The notes under the pieces: model-generated
What the model was told of the DNA's origin: nothing
What the model saw: only the letters and a program-made list of their open reading frames with translations
Databases searched by the model: none
Position numbers and translations under genes: made by a program
DNA from: Bacillota bacterium
GTDB lineage: Bacteria; Bacillota; Sulfobacillia; JACIYH01
DNA: 64,000 nt
Direction of reading: 5' to 3'
Assembly (NCBI GenBank): GCA_030019365.1
Contig: JASEFA010000001.1
Coordinates: 270,953 to 334,952, forward strand
In this document: positions 8,934 through 18,123 of the stretch, in pieces
Position numbering within the stretch: the stretch's first letter is position 1
How the letters are laid out: every line of letters begins with the position of its first letter

Positions 8934-8992
8934 TGTTTATCGATAAAGCTTCGGACATCCCGTGTCCGCAGGGACGGACGCATCGATAGGCA
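8934..8992 (+). promoter_or_regulatory. Structured leader RNA element upstream of rny
   Basis: An 11-bp stem can form between 8934-8944 and 8982-8992 (it includes TATCGAT/ATCGATA and two G-U pairs). It encloses an inner hairpin CGGACA-TCCCG-TGTCCG (8952-8968). I do not recognise a known riboswitch class. Its place in the leader before a terminator-like hairpin suggests cis regulation, but this is inference from folding by eye. Confidence 0.4.
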
Positions 8993-9004
8993 CGTGGTAA
9001 TCTG

Positions 9005-9024
9005 GCCGGAAGCTTCCGGCTTTT
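9005..9024 (+). terminator. Terminator-like palindrome plus TTTT before rny
   Basis: GCCGGAAGCTTCCGGC (9005-9020) is a perfect palindrome that folds with a GCCGG/CCGGC stem and is followed by TTTT. It either ends the upstream ATPase operon or acts as an attenuator in the rny leader; it lies 27 bp before the rny start. Confidence 0.45.
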
Positions 9025-9051
9025 GTGTATGTGCCCAGAGGGGAGGTGACG

Positions 9052-10593
9052 GTGATCAACTGGTACACCGTCCTCGCGATGGTGGTTTCTCTGGTGGCGG
9101 GCCTGTTCACGGGGTATTTCGTCCGGCGGGTCATGGCCGAGGCGAAGATAGGGTCGGCGGAAACACAGGCCAAACGCGTCCTGGAAGAGGCGGTCGAGCA
9201 GGGGGAGGCCAGGAAGAAGGAGCTCCTCCTGGAGGCCAAAGAGGAAGTCCACCGTTTGCGGTCGGAGTTCGAGCGCGAAACCCGGGAGCGGAGGGTGGAG
9301 CTGCAGCGCATGGAGCGCCGGCTCATGTCCAGAGAGGAACAACTGGACCGCAAGCTGGACAACCTGGAGCGGCGCGAGGAGACCCTGGCAGCCCGGGAAA
9401 AGGAGCTGGCGACTGCCCAGAAAGAGCTGGCGGCCCTGCAGGCCCGGCAACGTGAGGAACTGGAGAGGATTTGCGGGATCACGGCCGAAGAGGCCCGGCA
9501 AATCCTGCTCAAGAGTGTGGAAGAGGAAGTCCGGCACGAAGCGGCCCTGCTCATCCGGCAGGTGGAGCAGGAAGCCAGGGATGAGGCGGAGAAGCGGGCC
9601 CGGGAAGTGGTGTCCCTGGCCATCCAGCGCTGCGCCGCCGACCACGTGGCGGAAACCACCGTATCGGTTGTGGAGCTGCCCAACGAGGAGATGAAGGGAC
9701 GGATCATCGGGAGGGAGGGCCGCAATATCAGGACTCTGGAGACGCTCACCGGGATCGACCTCATCATCGACGATACCCCGGAGGCCGTCATCCTTTCCGG
9801 ATTCGATCCCGTGCGGCGCGAGGTGGCCCGCGTGGCCCTGGAGAGGCTGGTGGCCGACGGCCGCATCCATCCGGCACGCATTGAGGAGATGGTGGAGAAG
9901 GCCCAGAGGGAAGTGGAAACCCGCATCCGGGAAGAGGGCGAACAGGCCGCCCTGGAGGTGGGCGTGCACGGGGTTCATCCCGAGCTGATCAAGCTCCTGG
10001 GCCGGCTGAAGTTCCGCTCTTCGTACGGGCAGAATGTCCTGCGGCATTCCCTGGAAGTAGCCCACCTGGCGAGCGTGATGGCGGCCGAGCTGGGCGTGGA
10101 CGTGCAGGTGGCCAGGCGGGCCGGGCTGCTTCATGACGTGGGTAAAGCCATAGACCACCAGATGGAAGGTTCTCACACGGCCATCGGGGTGAACCTGCTG
10201 CGCAAGTACCGGGAATCGCCGGAAGTGACCCACGCGGTGGAGTGCCACCATGGCGATGTGGAGCCGCACACGGTGGAGGCGGTGCTGGTGGCGGCCGCTG
10301 ATGCCATCTCCGCCGCCCGGCCCGGAGCGCGCAGGGAGACCCTGGAAGCCTATGTGAAGCGCCTGCAGAAGCTGGAGGAAATCGCGGATTCCTTCGAAGG
10401 GGTGGACAAGGCCTACGCCATCCAGGCCGGCCGGGAAGTGCGCATTATCGTACAGCCCGAGAAGGTTGACGACCTGGGGGCCGTGCGCCTGGCCCGCGAC
10501 ATGGTGAAGAAGATCGAGAGCGAGCTGGAATATCCCGGCCAGGTCAAGGTAATCGTGATCCGGGAAACCAGGGCCGTGGATTATGCCAGGTGA
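9052..10593 (+). CDS. rny: Ribonuclease Y
   Basis: 513 aa, normal length. An N-terminal membrane anchor (about residues 4-23) is followed by a long coiled coil (about 30-200). A KH domain contains [15 protein letters not shown], and an HD domain contains [13 protein letters not shown] with GLLHDVGKA. RNase Y is the membrane-bound endoribonuclease that starts mRNA decay in Bacillota. GTG 9052 was chosen because GGAGG ends 5 nt upstream; the GTG at 9025 lacks a ribosome site. A strong intrinsic terminator follows the stop immediately. Confidence 0.97.
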   Translation: MINWYTVLAMVVSLVAGLFTGYFVRRVMAEAKIGSAETQAKRVLEEAVEQGEARKKELLLEAKEEVHRLRSEFERETRERRVELQRMERRLMSREEQLDRKLDNLERREETLAAREKELATAQKELAALQARQREELERICGITAEEARQILLKSVEEEVRHEAALLIRQVEQEARDEAEKRAREVVSLAIQRCAADHVAETTVSVVELPNEEMKGRIIGREGRNIRTLETLTGIDLIIDDTPEAVILSGFDPVRREVARVALERLVADGRIHPARIEEMVEKAQREVETRIREEGEQAALEVGVHGVHPELIKLLGRLKFRSSYGQNVLRHSLEVAHLASVMAAELGVDVQVARRAGLLHDVGKAIDHQMEGSHTAIGVNLLRKYRESPEVTHAVECHHGDVEPHTVEAVLVAAADAISAARPGARRETLEAYVKRLQKLEEIADSFEGVDKAYAIQAGREVRIIVQPEKVDDLGAVRLARDMVKKIESELEYPGQVKVIVIRETRAVDYAR

Positions 10594-10597
10594 GAGC

Positions 10598-10625
10598 GGG
10601 GGGCCGCAAGGCCCCCCTTCTCCTT
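10598..10625 (+). terminator. Intrinsic terminator of rny
   Basis: Stem GGGGGGCC (10598-10605), GCAA tetraloop, GGCCCCCC (10610-10617), then TTCTCCTT. It begins four bases after the rny stop. Confidence 0.75.
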
Positions 10626-10647
10626 GGGGAAGGGAGCATACATACGG

Positions 10648-11460
10648 GTGCAGATACTGTTCGTGGGGGACGTGGTGGGGAAGCCGGGCCGGCAGTTGCT
10701 GGCCCAGCTTCTTCCATCTTACCTGGAGAAGGAGCAACTGGATCTGGTGGTGGTGAACGGAGAAAACGCGGCCGGCGGGCTGGGCGTCACCCCCGAGGTG
10801 GCGGCGGAACTGTTTGCCATGGGGGTGGACGTGCTCACCAGCGGCAACCACCTCTGGGACAAGAAAGAGGTGATGCCCTTCCTGGACAGGGAAGAGCGTC
10901 TCCTCCGCCCCCTCAACTGGCCGGGTGACCCGCCCGGCCGGGGATCCCTGGTGCTGCAGGGCCGGTCAGGCATCCCGGTGGCGGTGGTGTGTGCCATGGG
11001 GAGGGTTTTCGCCCCCGTTCTGCTCGACTGCCCTTTCCGTAGCCTGGCCCGCGAGGCGGAGGGCCTGCGGGCGCACACCCCGGTGATCCTGGTGGACTTC
11101 CACGCGGAGGCCACTTCCGAGAAGGTGGCCATGGGGTGGTTCCTGGATGGCCGGGTGAGCGCCGTCATCGGTACCCACACCCACGTGCAGACGGCGGACG
11201 AGGTGGTACTGCCGGGCGGGACGGCATACATCACCGATGCGGGGATGACCGGCCCCTGGCAGTCGGTGATCGGCATGCGCACTGAGACCATCGTACAGCG
11301 TTTTCTGGACCAGCTACCCAGCCGCTTCGACGTGGCCCGGGGACCGCGTCAGTTCAATGCCGTGTGCGTCGACGTGGACGAAGGGTCCGGTCGCGCCCGG
11401 TCAATCCGTCGCATCTGGTGGCGCGAAGGCAGCTCCACTGCGGACGCCGATGATTCATGA
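10648..11460 (+). CDS. ymdB: YmdB-family metallophosphoesterase (TIGR00282)
   Basis: 270 aa. The start QILFVGDVVGKPGR is diagnostic. Other metal-site motifs are VVNGENAAGG, TSGNHLWDKKE, VDFHAEATSEK and IGTHTHVQTADE. B. subtilis YmdB hydrolyses 2',3'-cAMP and affects biofilm and motility choices; that role is known for the family and is not shown here. The rny-ymdB-spoVS order is conserved in Bacillota. GTG 10648 was chosen by family alignment, with GGGAG 11 nt upstream. Confidence 0.93.
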   Translation: MQILFVGDVVGKPGRQLLAQLLPSYLEKEQLDLVVVNGENAAGGLGVTPEVAAELFAMGVDVLTSGNHLWDKKEVMPFLDREERLLRPLNWPGDPPGRGSLVLQGRSGIPVAVVCAMGRVFAPVLLDCPFRSLAREAEGLRAHTPVILVDFHAEATSEKVAMGWFLDGRVSAVIGTHTHVQTADEVVLPGGTAYITDAGMTGPWQSVIGMRTETIVQRFLDQLPSRFDVARGPRQFNAVCVDVDEGSGRARSIRRIWWREGSSTADADDS

Positions 11461-11570
11461 GCGGCGGGGGCCAGCCCCCGACGCCCCGGGCCAGCGGGCG
11501 GGGCGGCCGGGGGTCGGGCGCCAAACGCCCATGGCCGCCGCAGCGGGATTTCGGCACAATTGTTTTTCTA

Positions 11571-11599
11571 TTGCCAAGACAGGTCACATATGGTAAGAT
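11571..11599 (+). promoter_or_regulatory. Candidate promoter of spoVS
   Basis: TTGCCA (11571-11576) and TAAGAT (11594-11599) are 17 bp apart, about 47 bp before the spoVS start, in a locally AT-rich patch. In B. subtilis spoVS is under SigH; I see no clear SigH match, so the SigA-like call is tentative. Confidence 0.45.
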
Positions 11600-11645
11600 A
11601 ACGTCCAGAGCCAAGCCCAAAACACTCTGCGGGGAGGTAAGGGAC

Positions 11646-11909
11646 GTGGCAGAGGTCTTGAAAGTATCGTCGCGGTCGAGCCCCAATGCGGTGGCGGGAG
11701 CACTGGCGGGAGTAATCAGGGAGAAGGGGTCGGCAGAGGTACAGGCCATCGGGGCGGGTGCCATCAACCAGGCGGTGAAGGCAGTGGCGATTGCCCGGGG
11801 GTTCGTGGCGCCGGGCGGGATCGATCTCATCTGCATCCCCGCGTTCACCGACGTGAACATCAACGGGGAGGAGAGGACGGCCATCAAGTTCATCGTCGAG
11901 CCTCGTTGA
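11646..11909 (+). CDS. spoVS: Stage V sporulation protein S
   Basis: 87 aa, the full family length. The sequence MAEVLKVSSRSSPNAVAGAL and the segment ending FTDVNINGEERTAIKF are nearly invariant in SpoVS, a small Alba-like protein needed for spore coat assembly and stage V progression in Bacillus. GTG 11646 has GGGGAGG 8 nt upstream; the longer open frame upstream is GC-rich spacer. Supports an endospore former. It has its own promoter and terminator, so it is probably a single-gene transcript. Confidence 0.97.
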   Translation: MAEVLKVSSRSSPNAVAGALAGVIREKGSAEVQAIGAGAINQAVKAVAIARGFVAPGGIDLICIPAFTDVNINGEERTAIKFIVEPR

Positions 11910-11944
11910 GGATGCATCCGGCACCTTCGAGGACCGGCATGCTG

Positions 11945-11971
11945 GCCCGCCTACCGGCGGGCTTTGCTTTT
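11945..11971 (+). terminator. Intrinsic terminator of spoVS
   Basis: Stem GCCCGCC (11945-11951), loop TACC, GGCGGGC (11956-11962), then TTTGCTTTT. Confidence 0.72.
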
Positions 11972-12101
11972 GATGCGCACCGGCGTGGCGGCACGGGCCC
12001 CTGGATTGCCGGGCCGGTCCCCGGGACGGGGGTGGCAGGTATTCGTGCGGCCCGGGAAGAAATACCCTCCGTCAGGGTACGCACGAAGGAGGGGTGTATC
12101 G

Positions 12102-13298
12102 GTGGATTTTGCACTGACCGATGAGCACCGCATGGTCAGGGAGATGGTGCGCCAGTTCGCAGAGAAAGAAGCCGCACCACGCATCAAGGAGCTGGACCAG
12201 CAGGGTCAGTGGGACGTGGGCCTCATCAAGCGCATGGGCGATCTGGGTATCCTGGGGCTGGTCTTCCCCGAAAAGTACGGGGGCGGAGGCATGGACTACG
12301 TCAGCCTGGCCATCGCCTGCGAGGAGCTGGAACGGATCGACACCTCCCTGCGGGTGGTGATGTCGGTGCATGTGGGCCTGTGCGGCCTGGGCATCCTGCA
12401 GTGGGGCACGGAAGAACAGAAGCAGAAGTATCTCACCCGCCTGTCCACGGGTGAGCTGATCGGCGCTTACGGGCTCACCGAGCCCAACGCGGGCACCGAC
12501 GCGGCCGCCCTGGAGGCCACCGCCACCCGCACGGCGGATGGGTACATCCTGAACGGCGAGAAGACCTGGATTTCGCTGGCCGACGTGGCCGACGTGTTCC
12601 TGTTCTTCGCTCGCACCGAGCCCCCCGAGGCGGGTCACCGGGGGATTTCCGGTTTCATCGTCGAGCGCGGCATGCCGGGGTTTTCTTCGCAGCCCATCCA
12701 CGGCAAGATGGGCATCCGGGCGGGGAACACCGGCTCCTTCGTGTGCCAGGACGTGTTCGTGCCGAAAGAGAACCTGCTCGGGCAGGAGGGCGAGGGGTTC
12801 AAGATCGCCATGTCCTGCCTGGATAACGGCCGCTACACGGTCGCTGCTGGCGCCACCGGACTCATCGCGGCCTCAATTGAGGCTTCCGTGAAGTACGGCA
12901 AAGAACGCAAGACCTTCGGGGTGCCCCTGGGCAAGCACCAGCTGGTGCAGCGCATGATCGGCCACATGGTGCGCGACTACGAGGCCGCCAGGCTGCTGGT
13001 ATGGCGGGCGGGCTGGATGAAGAACCAGGGTATGCGCAACACCCGCGAGACCGCGCTGGCCAAGTGGTACGCCACCTGTGCTTCCTTTGATGCCGCTTCC
13101 GACGCGGTGCAGATCCACGGTGCCTACGGCTATTCGGACGAGTATCCGGTGGAGCGGTTCCTGCGCAACAGCAAGGGCGCGGTGATATACGAGGGGACCC
13201 GCGAGATCCTGGAGATCATGGTGGGCGAGTATGCCCTGGGCTACCGGCAGGACCGGCCGCTGCGCTGCGAGCTGCCGGGCTGGCCGTACGAAGGATAG
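12102..13298 (+). CDS. Acyl-CoA dehydrogenase
   Basis: 398 aa. FAD-dependent alpha,beta-dehydrogenation of acyl-CoA thioesters. The N-terminal helical domain starts VDFALTDEHRMVREMVRQF. The middle domain has the flavin signature GAYGLTEPNAGTDA, and the C-terminal domain carries YEGTREIL, in which the Glu is the catalytic base position of short/medium-chain enzymes. GTG 12102 follows AAGGAGGGG. No electron-transfer flavoprotein genes are adjacent. It lies 19 bp before a 2-oxoacid:ferredoxin oxidoreductase, suggesting shared amino-acid or branched-acid catabolism; the substrate cannot be read from sequence. Confidence 0.92.
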   Translation: MDFALTDEHRMVREMVRQFAEKEAAPRIKELDQQGQWDVGLIKRMGDLGILGLVFPEKYGGGGMDYVSLAIACEELERIDTSLRVVMSVHVGLCGLGILQWGTEEQKQKYLTRLSTGELIGAYGLTEPNAGTDAAALEATATRTADGYILNGEKTWISLADVADVFLFFARTEPPEAGHRGISGFIVERGMPGFSSQPIHGKMGIRAGNTGSFVCQDVFVPKENLLGQEGEGFKIAMSCLDNGRYTVAAGATGLIAASIEASVKYGKERKTFGVPLGKHQLVQRMIGHMVRDYEAARLLVWRAGWMKNQGMRNTRETALAKWYATCASFDAASDAVQIHGAYGYSDEYPVERFLRNSKGAVIYEGTREILEIMVGEYALGYRQDRPLRCELPGWPYEG

Positions 13299-13317
13299 GG
13301 GGGATCGGGCCCTGGCG

Positions 13318-14481
13318 GTGAGGATAGAGTTCTGGCAGGGTAACGAGGCTATCCTGGAGGGGGCGCTGGCTGCCGGCGCCCGGCTTTTTGCCGGTTATCC
13401 CATCACACCCTCTTCGGAGATCGCGGAACTGGCCTCTCTTCGCCTCCCCGCCGTGGGGGGCGTGTACCTGCAGATGGAAGACGAGATCGGCAGCATGGCG
13501 GCCCTGGTGGGGGCTTCCCTGGCCGGGGCGCGGGCGTTTACGGCCACCAGCGGCCCCGGTTTCTCCCTCATGCAGGAGAACCTGGGCCTGGCCATCGCCC
13601 TGGAGATCCCCTGCGTGGTAGTGGACATCCAGCGCAGCGGACCTTCCACCGGGCTGGCCACCCGGCCCGCCCAGGCCGACCTCATGCAGGCCCGCTGGGG
13701 AACTCACGGTGATCACCCGGCGGTGGCCCTGGCCCCTGCCACGGTGCAGGATTGCTACGACCTGACCGTACGGGCCTTCCACCTGGCCGATCTGCTGCGC
13801 CACCCCGTGATCCTCCTCGGGGACGAGGTCATCGCCCACGCCCGGGAGCGGGTGGTGGTGCCCGAACCCGGGGCCGGGCGGGGCGACGGCGGGGCAGCCG
13901 GCGGGCAGGGGCCCGGAGTGGGGGGACGGCCGGAACCGGACTGCCCTCCGGAAGAGTACCTGCCTTTCGGCCCCGGGCCGGACGGGGTGGCACCCCTGGC
14001 TCGCTTCGGTTCCCGCTATGTGTTTCACGTATCCAGCTCCATGCACGACGAAACGGGGTTCCCCAACTCGCGCCCCGAGAACGCAGCCCGGGTGATCGCC
14101 CGCCTGCACGAGAAGATCACCCGTCACGCCGGCGACCTGGAACTCTACCGTACCTACCACTGTGGTGGCGCCCGTTACCTGGTGGTGGCGTACGGGGCGG
14201 CGGCCCGGGCGGCCCGGGCGGCGGTGGACGAGGCCCGCGCTGCCGGCGTGCCGGCCGGGCTCTTCGTGCCCCTCGTGGTATGGCCTTTCCCGGCGGCCGC
14301 CCTGCGCCGGGCGGCGGCAGAGGCCGGCCGGGTGTTGGTGGCGGAGATGAGCCACGGCCAGCTGGCTCTGGAGGTGGAGCGCATCCTGCGCGGGGAAGTG
14401 GTGGGTATCCACCGCTACGACGGGGAGATGCTCACTCCGGAGGAAGTGCTGGCCGGGCTGGAGGGAGGGACGGCAAGGTGA
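13318..14481 (+). CDS. 2-oxoacid:acceptor oxidoreductase, alpha subunit (KorA-type)
   Basis: 387 aa. The N-terminal pyrimidine-binding domain shows GYPITPSSEIAE, typical of KorA/VorB alpha subunits, then TSGPGFSLMQENLG and an S-G-P-S-T-G-L motif. The enzyme oxidatively decarboxylates 2-oxoacids to acyl-CoA with TPP and passes electrons to ferredoxin. GTG 13318 matches the family start (RIEFWQGNEAI). The stop overlaps the beta-subunit start. The frame contains an Arg/Gly-rich stretch near residues 183-203 that is longer than usual. Confidence 0.92.
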   Translation: MRIEFWQGNEAILEGALAAGARLFAGYPITPSSEIAELASLRLPAVGGVYLQMEDEIGSMAALVGASLAGARAFTATSGPGFSLMQENLGLAIALEIPCVVVDIQRSGPSTGLATRPAQADLMQARWGTHGDHPAVALAPATVQDCYDLTVRAFHLADLLRHPVILLGDEVIAHARERVVVPEPGAGRGDGGAAGGQGPGVGGRPEPDCPPEEYLPFGPGPDGVAPLARFGSRYVFHVSSSMHDETGFPNSRPENAARVIARLHEKITRHAGDLELYRTYHCGGARYLVVAYGAAARAARAAVDEARAAGVPAGLFVPLVVWPFPAAALRRAAAEAGRVLVAEMSHGQLALEVERILRGEVVGIHRYDGEMLTPEEVLAGLEGGTAR

Positions 14482-15395
14482 TGAGGGAAGGGATCCGCCC
14501 GGCGGATCCCGCCGCGGATACACCCCCGGAGGATACCCGCCCCGCGGAGGATACCCGCCCGGGGGAGGCTCGTTCCTACCTGGTGGCCCGCAACCTGCCT
14601 CACTTCTGGTGCCCGGGATGCGGCAACGGGGTGATTCTCGCGGCGGTGGCGCGGGCTTTCGCCCGGCTGGGCCTGGACCGGACCGAGACCGTGGTGGTCA
14701 CCGGGATCGGCTGTTTCGGGCGGGCGGACGACTATCTGGACGTGAATGCCGTGCATGGCACCCACGGCCGGGCCCTGGCCATCGCCACCGGGATCAAGGC
14801 CGTCAATCCCGCCCTGCGGGTGGTCGCTCTCATGGGGGACGGGGACTGTGCCACCATAGGGGGAAATCACTTCCTCCATGCCTGCCGGCGCAACCTGACC
14901 ATCACCGCCGTGGTGGCCAACAACCTCAACTACGGGATGACGGGAGGCCAGTACTCCGGTACCACACCCGCGGGCAGCACCACCTCCACCTCTCCCCTGG
15001 GTCATGCCGAAGAGGGGTTTGACCTCTGCCGGGTGGCGGCGGCGGCGGGAGCCATGTACGTGGCGCGGACCACTGTCTACCACGTCCACCTTCTGGACCG
15101 CTACCTGGAGGCCGCCCTCACCCACCCGGGGTTTTCCCTGGTGGAAGTGATGTCCTCCTGCCCGGTGTACTTCGGTCGCTACAACCGCCTGGGCGGCCCG
15201 GTGGAGATGATGGAGCACTGGCGCCAGGTGGCCGTCCCCCTGGAGAGGTTCCGCCAGTTGCCGGAAGGCGAACAGCGGGGAAGGGTGGCCGTCGGTGTGT
15301 TCCAGGACCGGGCCGGCATTCCCTTCGAAGAGAGGTACTGGGCGGTGCAACAGGCCGCCCGCGGGACCGGGGCCCGTGAGGTGAGCGAGAGATGA
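14481..15395 (+). CDS. 2-oxoacid:acceptor oxidoreductase, beta subunit (KorB-type)
   Basis: About 304 aa. The TPP-binding subunit has FWCPGCGNG near residue 47, GCFGRADDYL, VALMGDGDCATIGG (Mg/TPP GDG motif) and NNLNYGMTGGQYS. ATG 14481 overlaps the alpha stop (TGATG); GTG 14478 is an alternative. The first 35 residues are a Pro/Asp-rich extension with a repeated P-E-D-T-R-P motif that is not seen in the usual family. Couples to the gamma gene by ATGA overlap. Confidence 0.92.
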   Translation: MREGIRPADPAADTPPEDTRPAEDTRPGEARSYLVARNLPHFWCPGCGNGVILAAVARAFARLGLDRTETVVVTGIGCFGRADDYLDVNAVHGTHGRALAIATGIKAVNPALRVVALMGDGDCATIGGNHFLHACRRNLTITAVVANNLNYGMTGGQYSGTTPAGSTTSTSPLGHAEEGFDLCRVAAAAGAMYVARTTVYHVHLLDRYLEAALTHPGFSLVEVMSSCPVYFGRYNRLGGPVEMMEHWRQVAVPLERFRQLPEGEQRGRVAVGVFQDRAGIPFEERYWAVQQAARGTGAREVSER

Positions 15396-16021
15396 GGGGA
15401 AATGGGGCCGACCCGGTGACGACGGCACCGCCTGCCGGCGGAACGGGGCGGGAGTGGCAGGTGATCATAGGGGGTGAGGGCGGGCAGGGGGTAGTGCTGG
15501 CCGGTGCCCTGCTGGGGGAGGCGGCGGTACGGGCGGGTCTGAACGCCACTCACACCTCCGCGTACGGGATAGCCACCCGAGGCGGTTTCACGCGATCGGA
15601 CGTGGTCGTGGCGCCCGCCGACCGGGAGATCGCCTACCCCCGCGTGCGCCACCCCGACCTGATGGTGGCCCTGTCCGGAGACGCCTACGCGCGCCTGCTG
15701 GCCATGTGCCGGCCCGGCGCCATTCTCATCAGGGAGGCGGGCCTGAGCGGCGTTGCCGCGAGCGCTGACGGAGGGCCGGGGGGAGCCACACCCCGGTGCC
15801 GCGAGATGGCCCTGCCGCTTGAGCAGGCAGCCGGGCAGGCGGGCGGGCCGAGGACGATCAACATGGTGGCCCTGGGCGCCGTGCTGGGTGCCACCGGCAT
15901 GTTTCCACCCGCGTTTCTGGAGGAGGTGCTCCGCCACCGTTTCGGCGCCGGCCGGGGGGAGACCAACTGCCGGGCCGTGCGCGCCGGGTACCATCTGGCA
16001 ACCGGCCACCAGGGCGCCTGA
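15392..16021 (+). CDS. 2-oxoacid:acceptor oxidoreductase, gamma subunit (KorC-type)
   Basis: 209 aa. IIGGEGGQGVVLAGALLGEA near residue 25 is the gamma-domain signature, followed by TSAYGIATRGG, which contacts the catalytic subunits. It begins with an ATGA overlap with the beta gene. The alpha-beta-gamma order is complete, but no ferredoxin-like delta subunit is adjacent, so the 4Fe-4S partner must be encoded elsewhere or be a free ferredoxin. Confidence 0.92.
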   Translation: MRGNGADPVTTAPPAGGTGREWQVIIGGEGGQGVVLAGALLGEAAVRAGLNATHTSAYGIATRGGFTRSDVVVAPADREIAYPRVRHPDLMVALSGDAYARLLAMCRPGAILIREAGLSGVAASADGGPGGATPRCREMALPLEQAAGQAGGPRTINMVALGAVLGATGMFPPAFLEEVLRHRFGAGRGETNCRAVRAGYHLATGHQGA

Positions 16022-16132
16022 CCTCGCCGGTGGGCCATGATATCGGGCAGGCGGGGACGACGTCCGGTGGTCGGGGATGGCATTGGGTCGACGGAATGCC
16101 CACCCCTCGGCCCCGGGGACGGAGCGAAAGGA

Positions 16133-17218
16133 GTGAGGAGGACGACAGAGGCGGAAAAGCTCCATCATGAGTGCCTGGTGGTGGACGGTCATTGCGACAC
16201 GCTGCTGCGGCTGTGGGAGACGCGAGCCAGCCTGGCCCAGCGCCGGACCGAGGGTCACCTGGACCTACCCCGCATGAGGGAGGGCGGCGTGGATATCCAG
16301 GTGTTTGCCTGCTACATCGAACCCCAGTACAAGCCCGATCGCGGGCTGGAGCGAGCCCTGCAACTGGTTGATTTCTTCCATCAGCAACTCGAGGCGTGCC
16401 CGGAGCTTTTCCTGATCAGGACCGCCGGGGACATCGCGCGGGTCAGAGGGGAAGGCCGGCTGGGGGCGATGCTGGCCATCGAGGGCGGAGAGGGGGTCGG
16501 GGACGACCTCTCGTACCTGCGCACCCTTTACCGCCTGGGGGTGCGGCTGATCACCCTCACCTGGAACCAGCGCAACCTCATCGCGGACGGGGTGGCGGAA
16601 GAACGCACCGGGGGAGGCCTGTCCACTTTCGGAGTGCAGGTTGTTGAAGAAATGAACAGACTGGGGATGATGGTGGACGTCTCCCACCTCTCCGAAGCGG
16701 GGTTCTGGCACGTGGCGGCAACGTGCCGGGCTCCCTTTGTGGCGTCTCATTCCTGCTGCCGGGCCCTGTGCGACCACCGCCGGAACCTCACCGATGATCA
16801 GATCAGGGCTCTGGCCCGGGCGGGTGGGGTGGTGGGCATCAACTTTGCCCCCAACTTCCTGAGGGAGGACGGGCGGGCGACCTGGGAGGACGTGTTGCGG
16901 CACATCGAGCACGTGATCTCCCTGGTGGGGCCCGCCCACGTGGGGCTGGGCTCTGATTACGATGGCATCGGCGCCGCGCCGACGGGTGTGGAGGACGTAT
17001 CCCGCCTTCCCGTACTCACCCGCGGCATGCTGGAAAGGGGCTTCAGCGAGGACGATGTCAGGAAGATCCTGGGAGAGAACTTCCTGCGCGTGCTGGAGCA
17101 GGTGATGGACCAGGGGACGGCGCCAGCAACGGACCAGGAGACCGCGCCAGCGACGGGACGAGCGCCGGCGACCGGTGAGGTAGCAGCTCCGGCAGGAGGG
17201 CGGGACCCGGGGCCGTGA
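16133..17218 (+). CDS. Membrane dipeptidase (renal dipeptidase, M19 family)
   Basis: 361 aa. Zinc-site motifs: VVDGHCDTLLR (HxD), LAIEGGEG (bridging Glu), VDVSHLS and ASHSCCRALCDHRRN (His ligands) and LGSDYDGIG (Asp). Bacterial M19 enzymes cleave dipeptides, including D-amino acid types; the exact substrate is not predictable. There is no signal peptide, so it is probably cytosolic. GTG 16133 has GGAGC about 6 nt upstream; a longer start at 16037 is possible. The last 35 residues are a low-complexity Thr/Ala/Pro/Gln repeat (T-A-P-A-T). It overlaps the next gene by GTGA. Confidence 0.88.
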   Translation: MRRTTEAEKLHHECLVVDGHCDTLLRLWETRASLAQRRTEGHLDLPRMREGGVDIQVFACYIEPQYKPDRGLERALQLVDFFHQQLEACPELFLIRTAGDIARVRGEGRLGAMLAIEGGEGVGDDLSYLRTLYRLGVRLITLTWNQRNLIADGVAEERTGGGLSTFGVQVVEEMNRLGMMVDVSHLSEAGFWHVAATCRAPFVASHSCCRALCDHRRNLTDDQIRALARAGGVVGINFAPNFLREDGRATWEDVLRHIEHVISLVGPAHVGLGSDYDGIGAAPTGVEDVSRLPVLTRGMLERGFSEDDVRKILGENFLRVLEQVMDQGTAPATDQETAPATGRAPATGEVAAPAGGRDPGP

Positions 17219-18123
17219 GTGCGATCGCCGTGGACCGGGGGACCGAAGAGGGACGCAGGGCTGCCGGTGTCGGCGGGGCCGATATGGGAGCCGGGCCGGG
17301 GGAGGGACGGTTCGACCTCCACGTGCACACCACCGCTTCCGACGGCACCTGGGATCCTGCCCGCGTGGTCCGGGAGGCGGCCCGGCTGGGCTTGGCCGGG
17401 GTGGCTATCACCGACCACGACACGGTGGCGGGAGTCGCCGAGGGGGTGGCAGAAGGTGCGCGGGCGGGGATCACCGTGGTACCCGGGGTGGAGGTGGGGG
17501 CCGAGCGGGGCAGCGAAGAAGTGCACGTGCTCGGGTACTTCGTAGACGTCGACCACCGGGGCCTGCGCGCGACACTGCTCCGGTTGCAGGGTAGCAGGGA
17601 GCGGCGGATGGAACGCATGGCAGAGAGGGTGGCCCGGTTGGGAATGCCGGTTTCCCTCCAGCGGGTGAGGGAGTTGGCCGCAGGGGGTGCCCTCGGTCGC
17701 CCCCACATGGCCCGCGCCCTGGTAGAGGCGGGATACGCGACTTCGGTGAAAGAGGCTTTTGAGCGTTTCCTGGAACGGGGACGTCCCGGATATGTGCCGC
17801 GGGAGCACATCTCCCCGGAGGCGGCCGTGGGGGTGATCCGGGAGGCGGGCGGTGCGGGCGTGCTGGCCCATCCGGGTTTGTTGCGCGACGACAGCTTCAT
17901 CCCGGACCTGGTGGCCTGTGGCCTGGCGGGGATCGAGGTGTACTACCCGGAGCACGGACCGGAAGCGGTGGCCAGGTACAGGGCGATGGCCCGCAGGCTG
18001 GGATTGATGGCGACGGGAGGCTCCGACTTCCACGGCGGTCCGGACTATCCGGCCAGATTGGGCCAGGTGACAGTGCCGGCGCGCGTGGTGGCGGACCTGG
18101 CCCGGCTGGCCCGGGTTCCCTGA
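17215..18123 (+). CDS. PHP-domain phosphoesterase (RNase AM / YciV-like)
   Basis: 302 aa. PHP metal motifs: FDLHVHTTASDG (about 33-44), AITDHDTVAG, PGVEV, a central H (GRPHMARAL), AHPGLL and GGSDFHGG. This arrangement matches the YciV/TrpH group (5'-3' exoribonuclease RNase AM, 3',5'-nucleoside bisphosphate phosphatase). The first about 30 residues are a Gly-rich extension. GTG 17215 overlaps the dipeptidase stop, and the stop overlaps tldD (ATGA), so the three genes form a coupled operon. Confidence 0.85.
   Translation: MSAIAVDRGTEEGRRAAGVGGADMGAGPGEGRFDLHVHTTASDGTWDPARVVREAARLGLAGVAITDHDTVAGVAEGVAEGARAGITVVPGVEVGAERGSEEVHVLGYFVDVDHRGLRATLLRLQGSRERRMERMAERVARLGMPVSLQRVRELAAGGALGRPHMARALVEAGYATSVKEAFERFLERGRPGYVPREHISPEAAVGVIREAGGAGVLAHPGLLRDDSFIPDLVACGLAGIEVYYPEHGPEAVARYRAMARRLGLMATGGSDFHGGPDYPARLGQVTVPARVVADLARLARVP

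Noticed and set aside
11465..11480. Hairpin CGGGGG-CCAG-CCCCCG after ymdB
   Set aside because: No T-tract; may be only GC-rich spacer.
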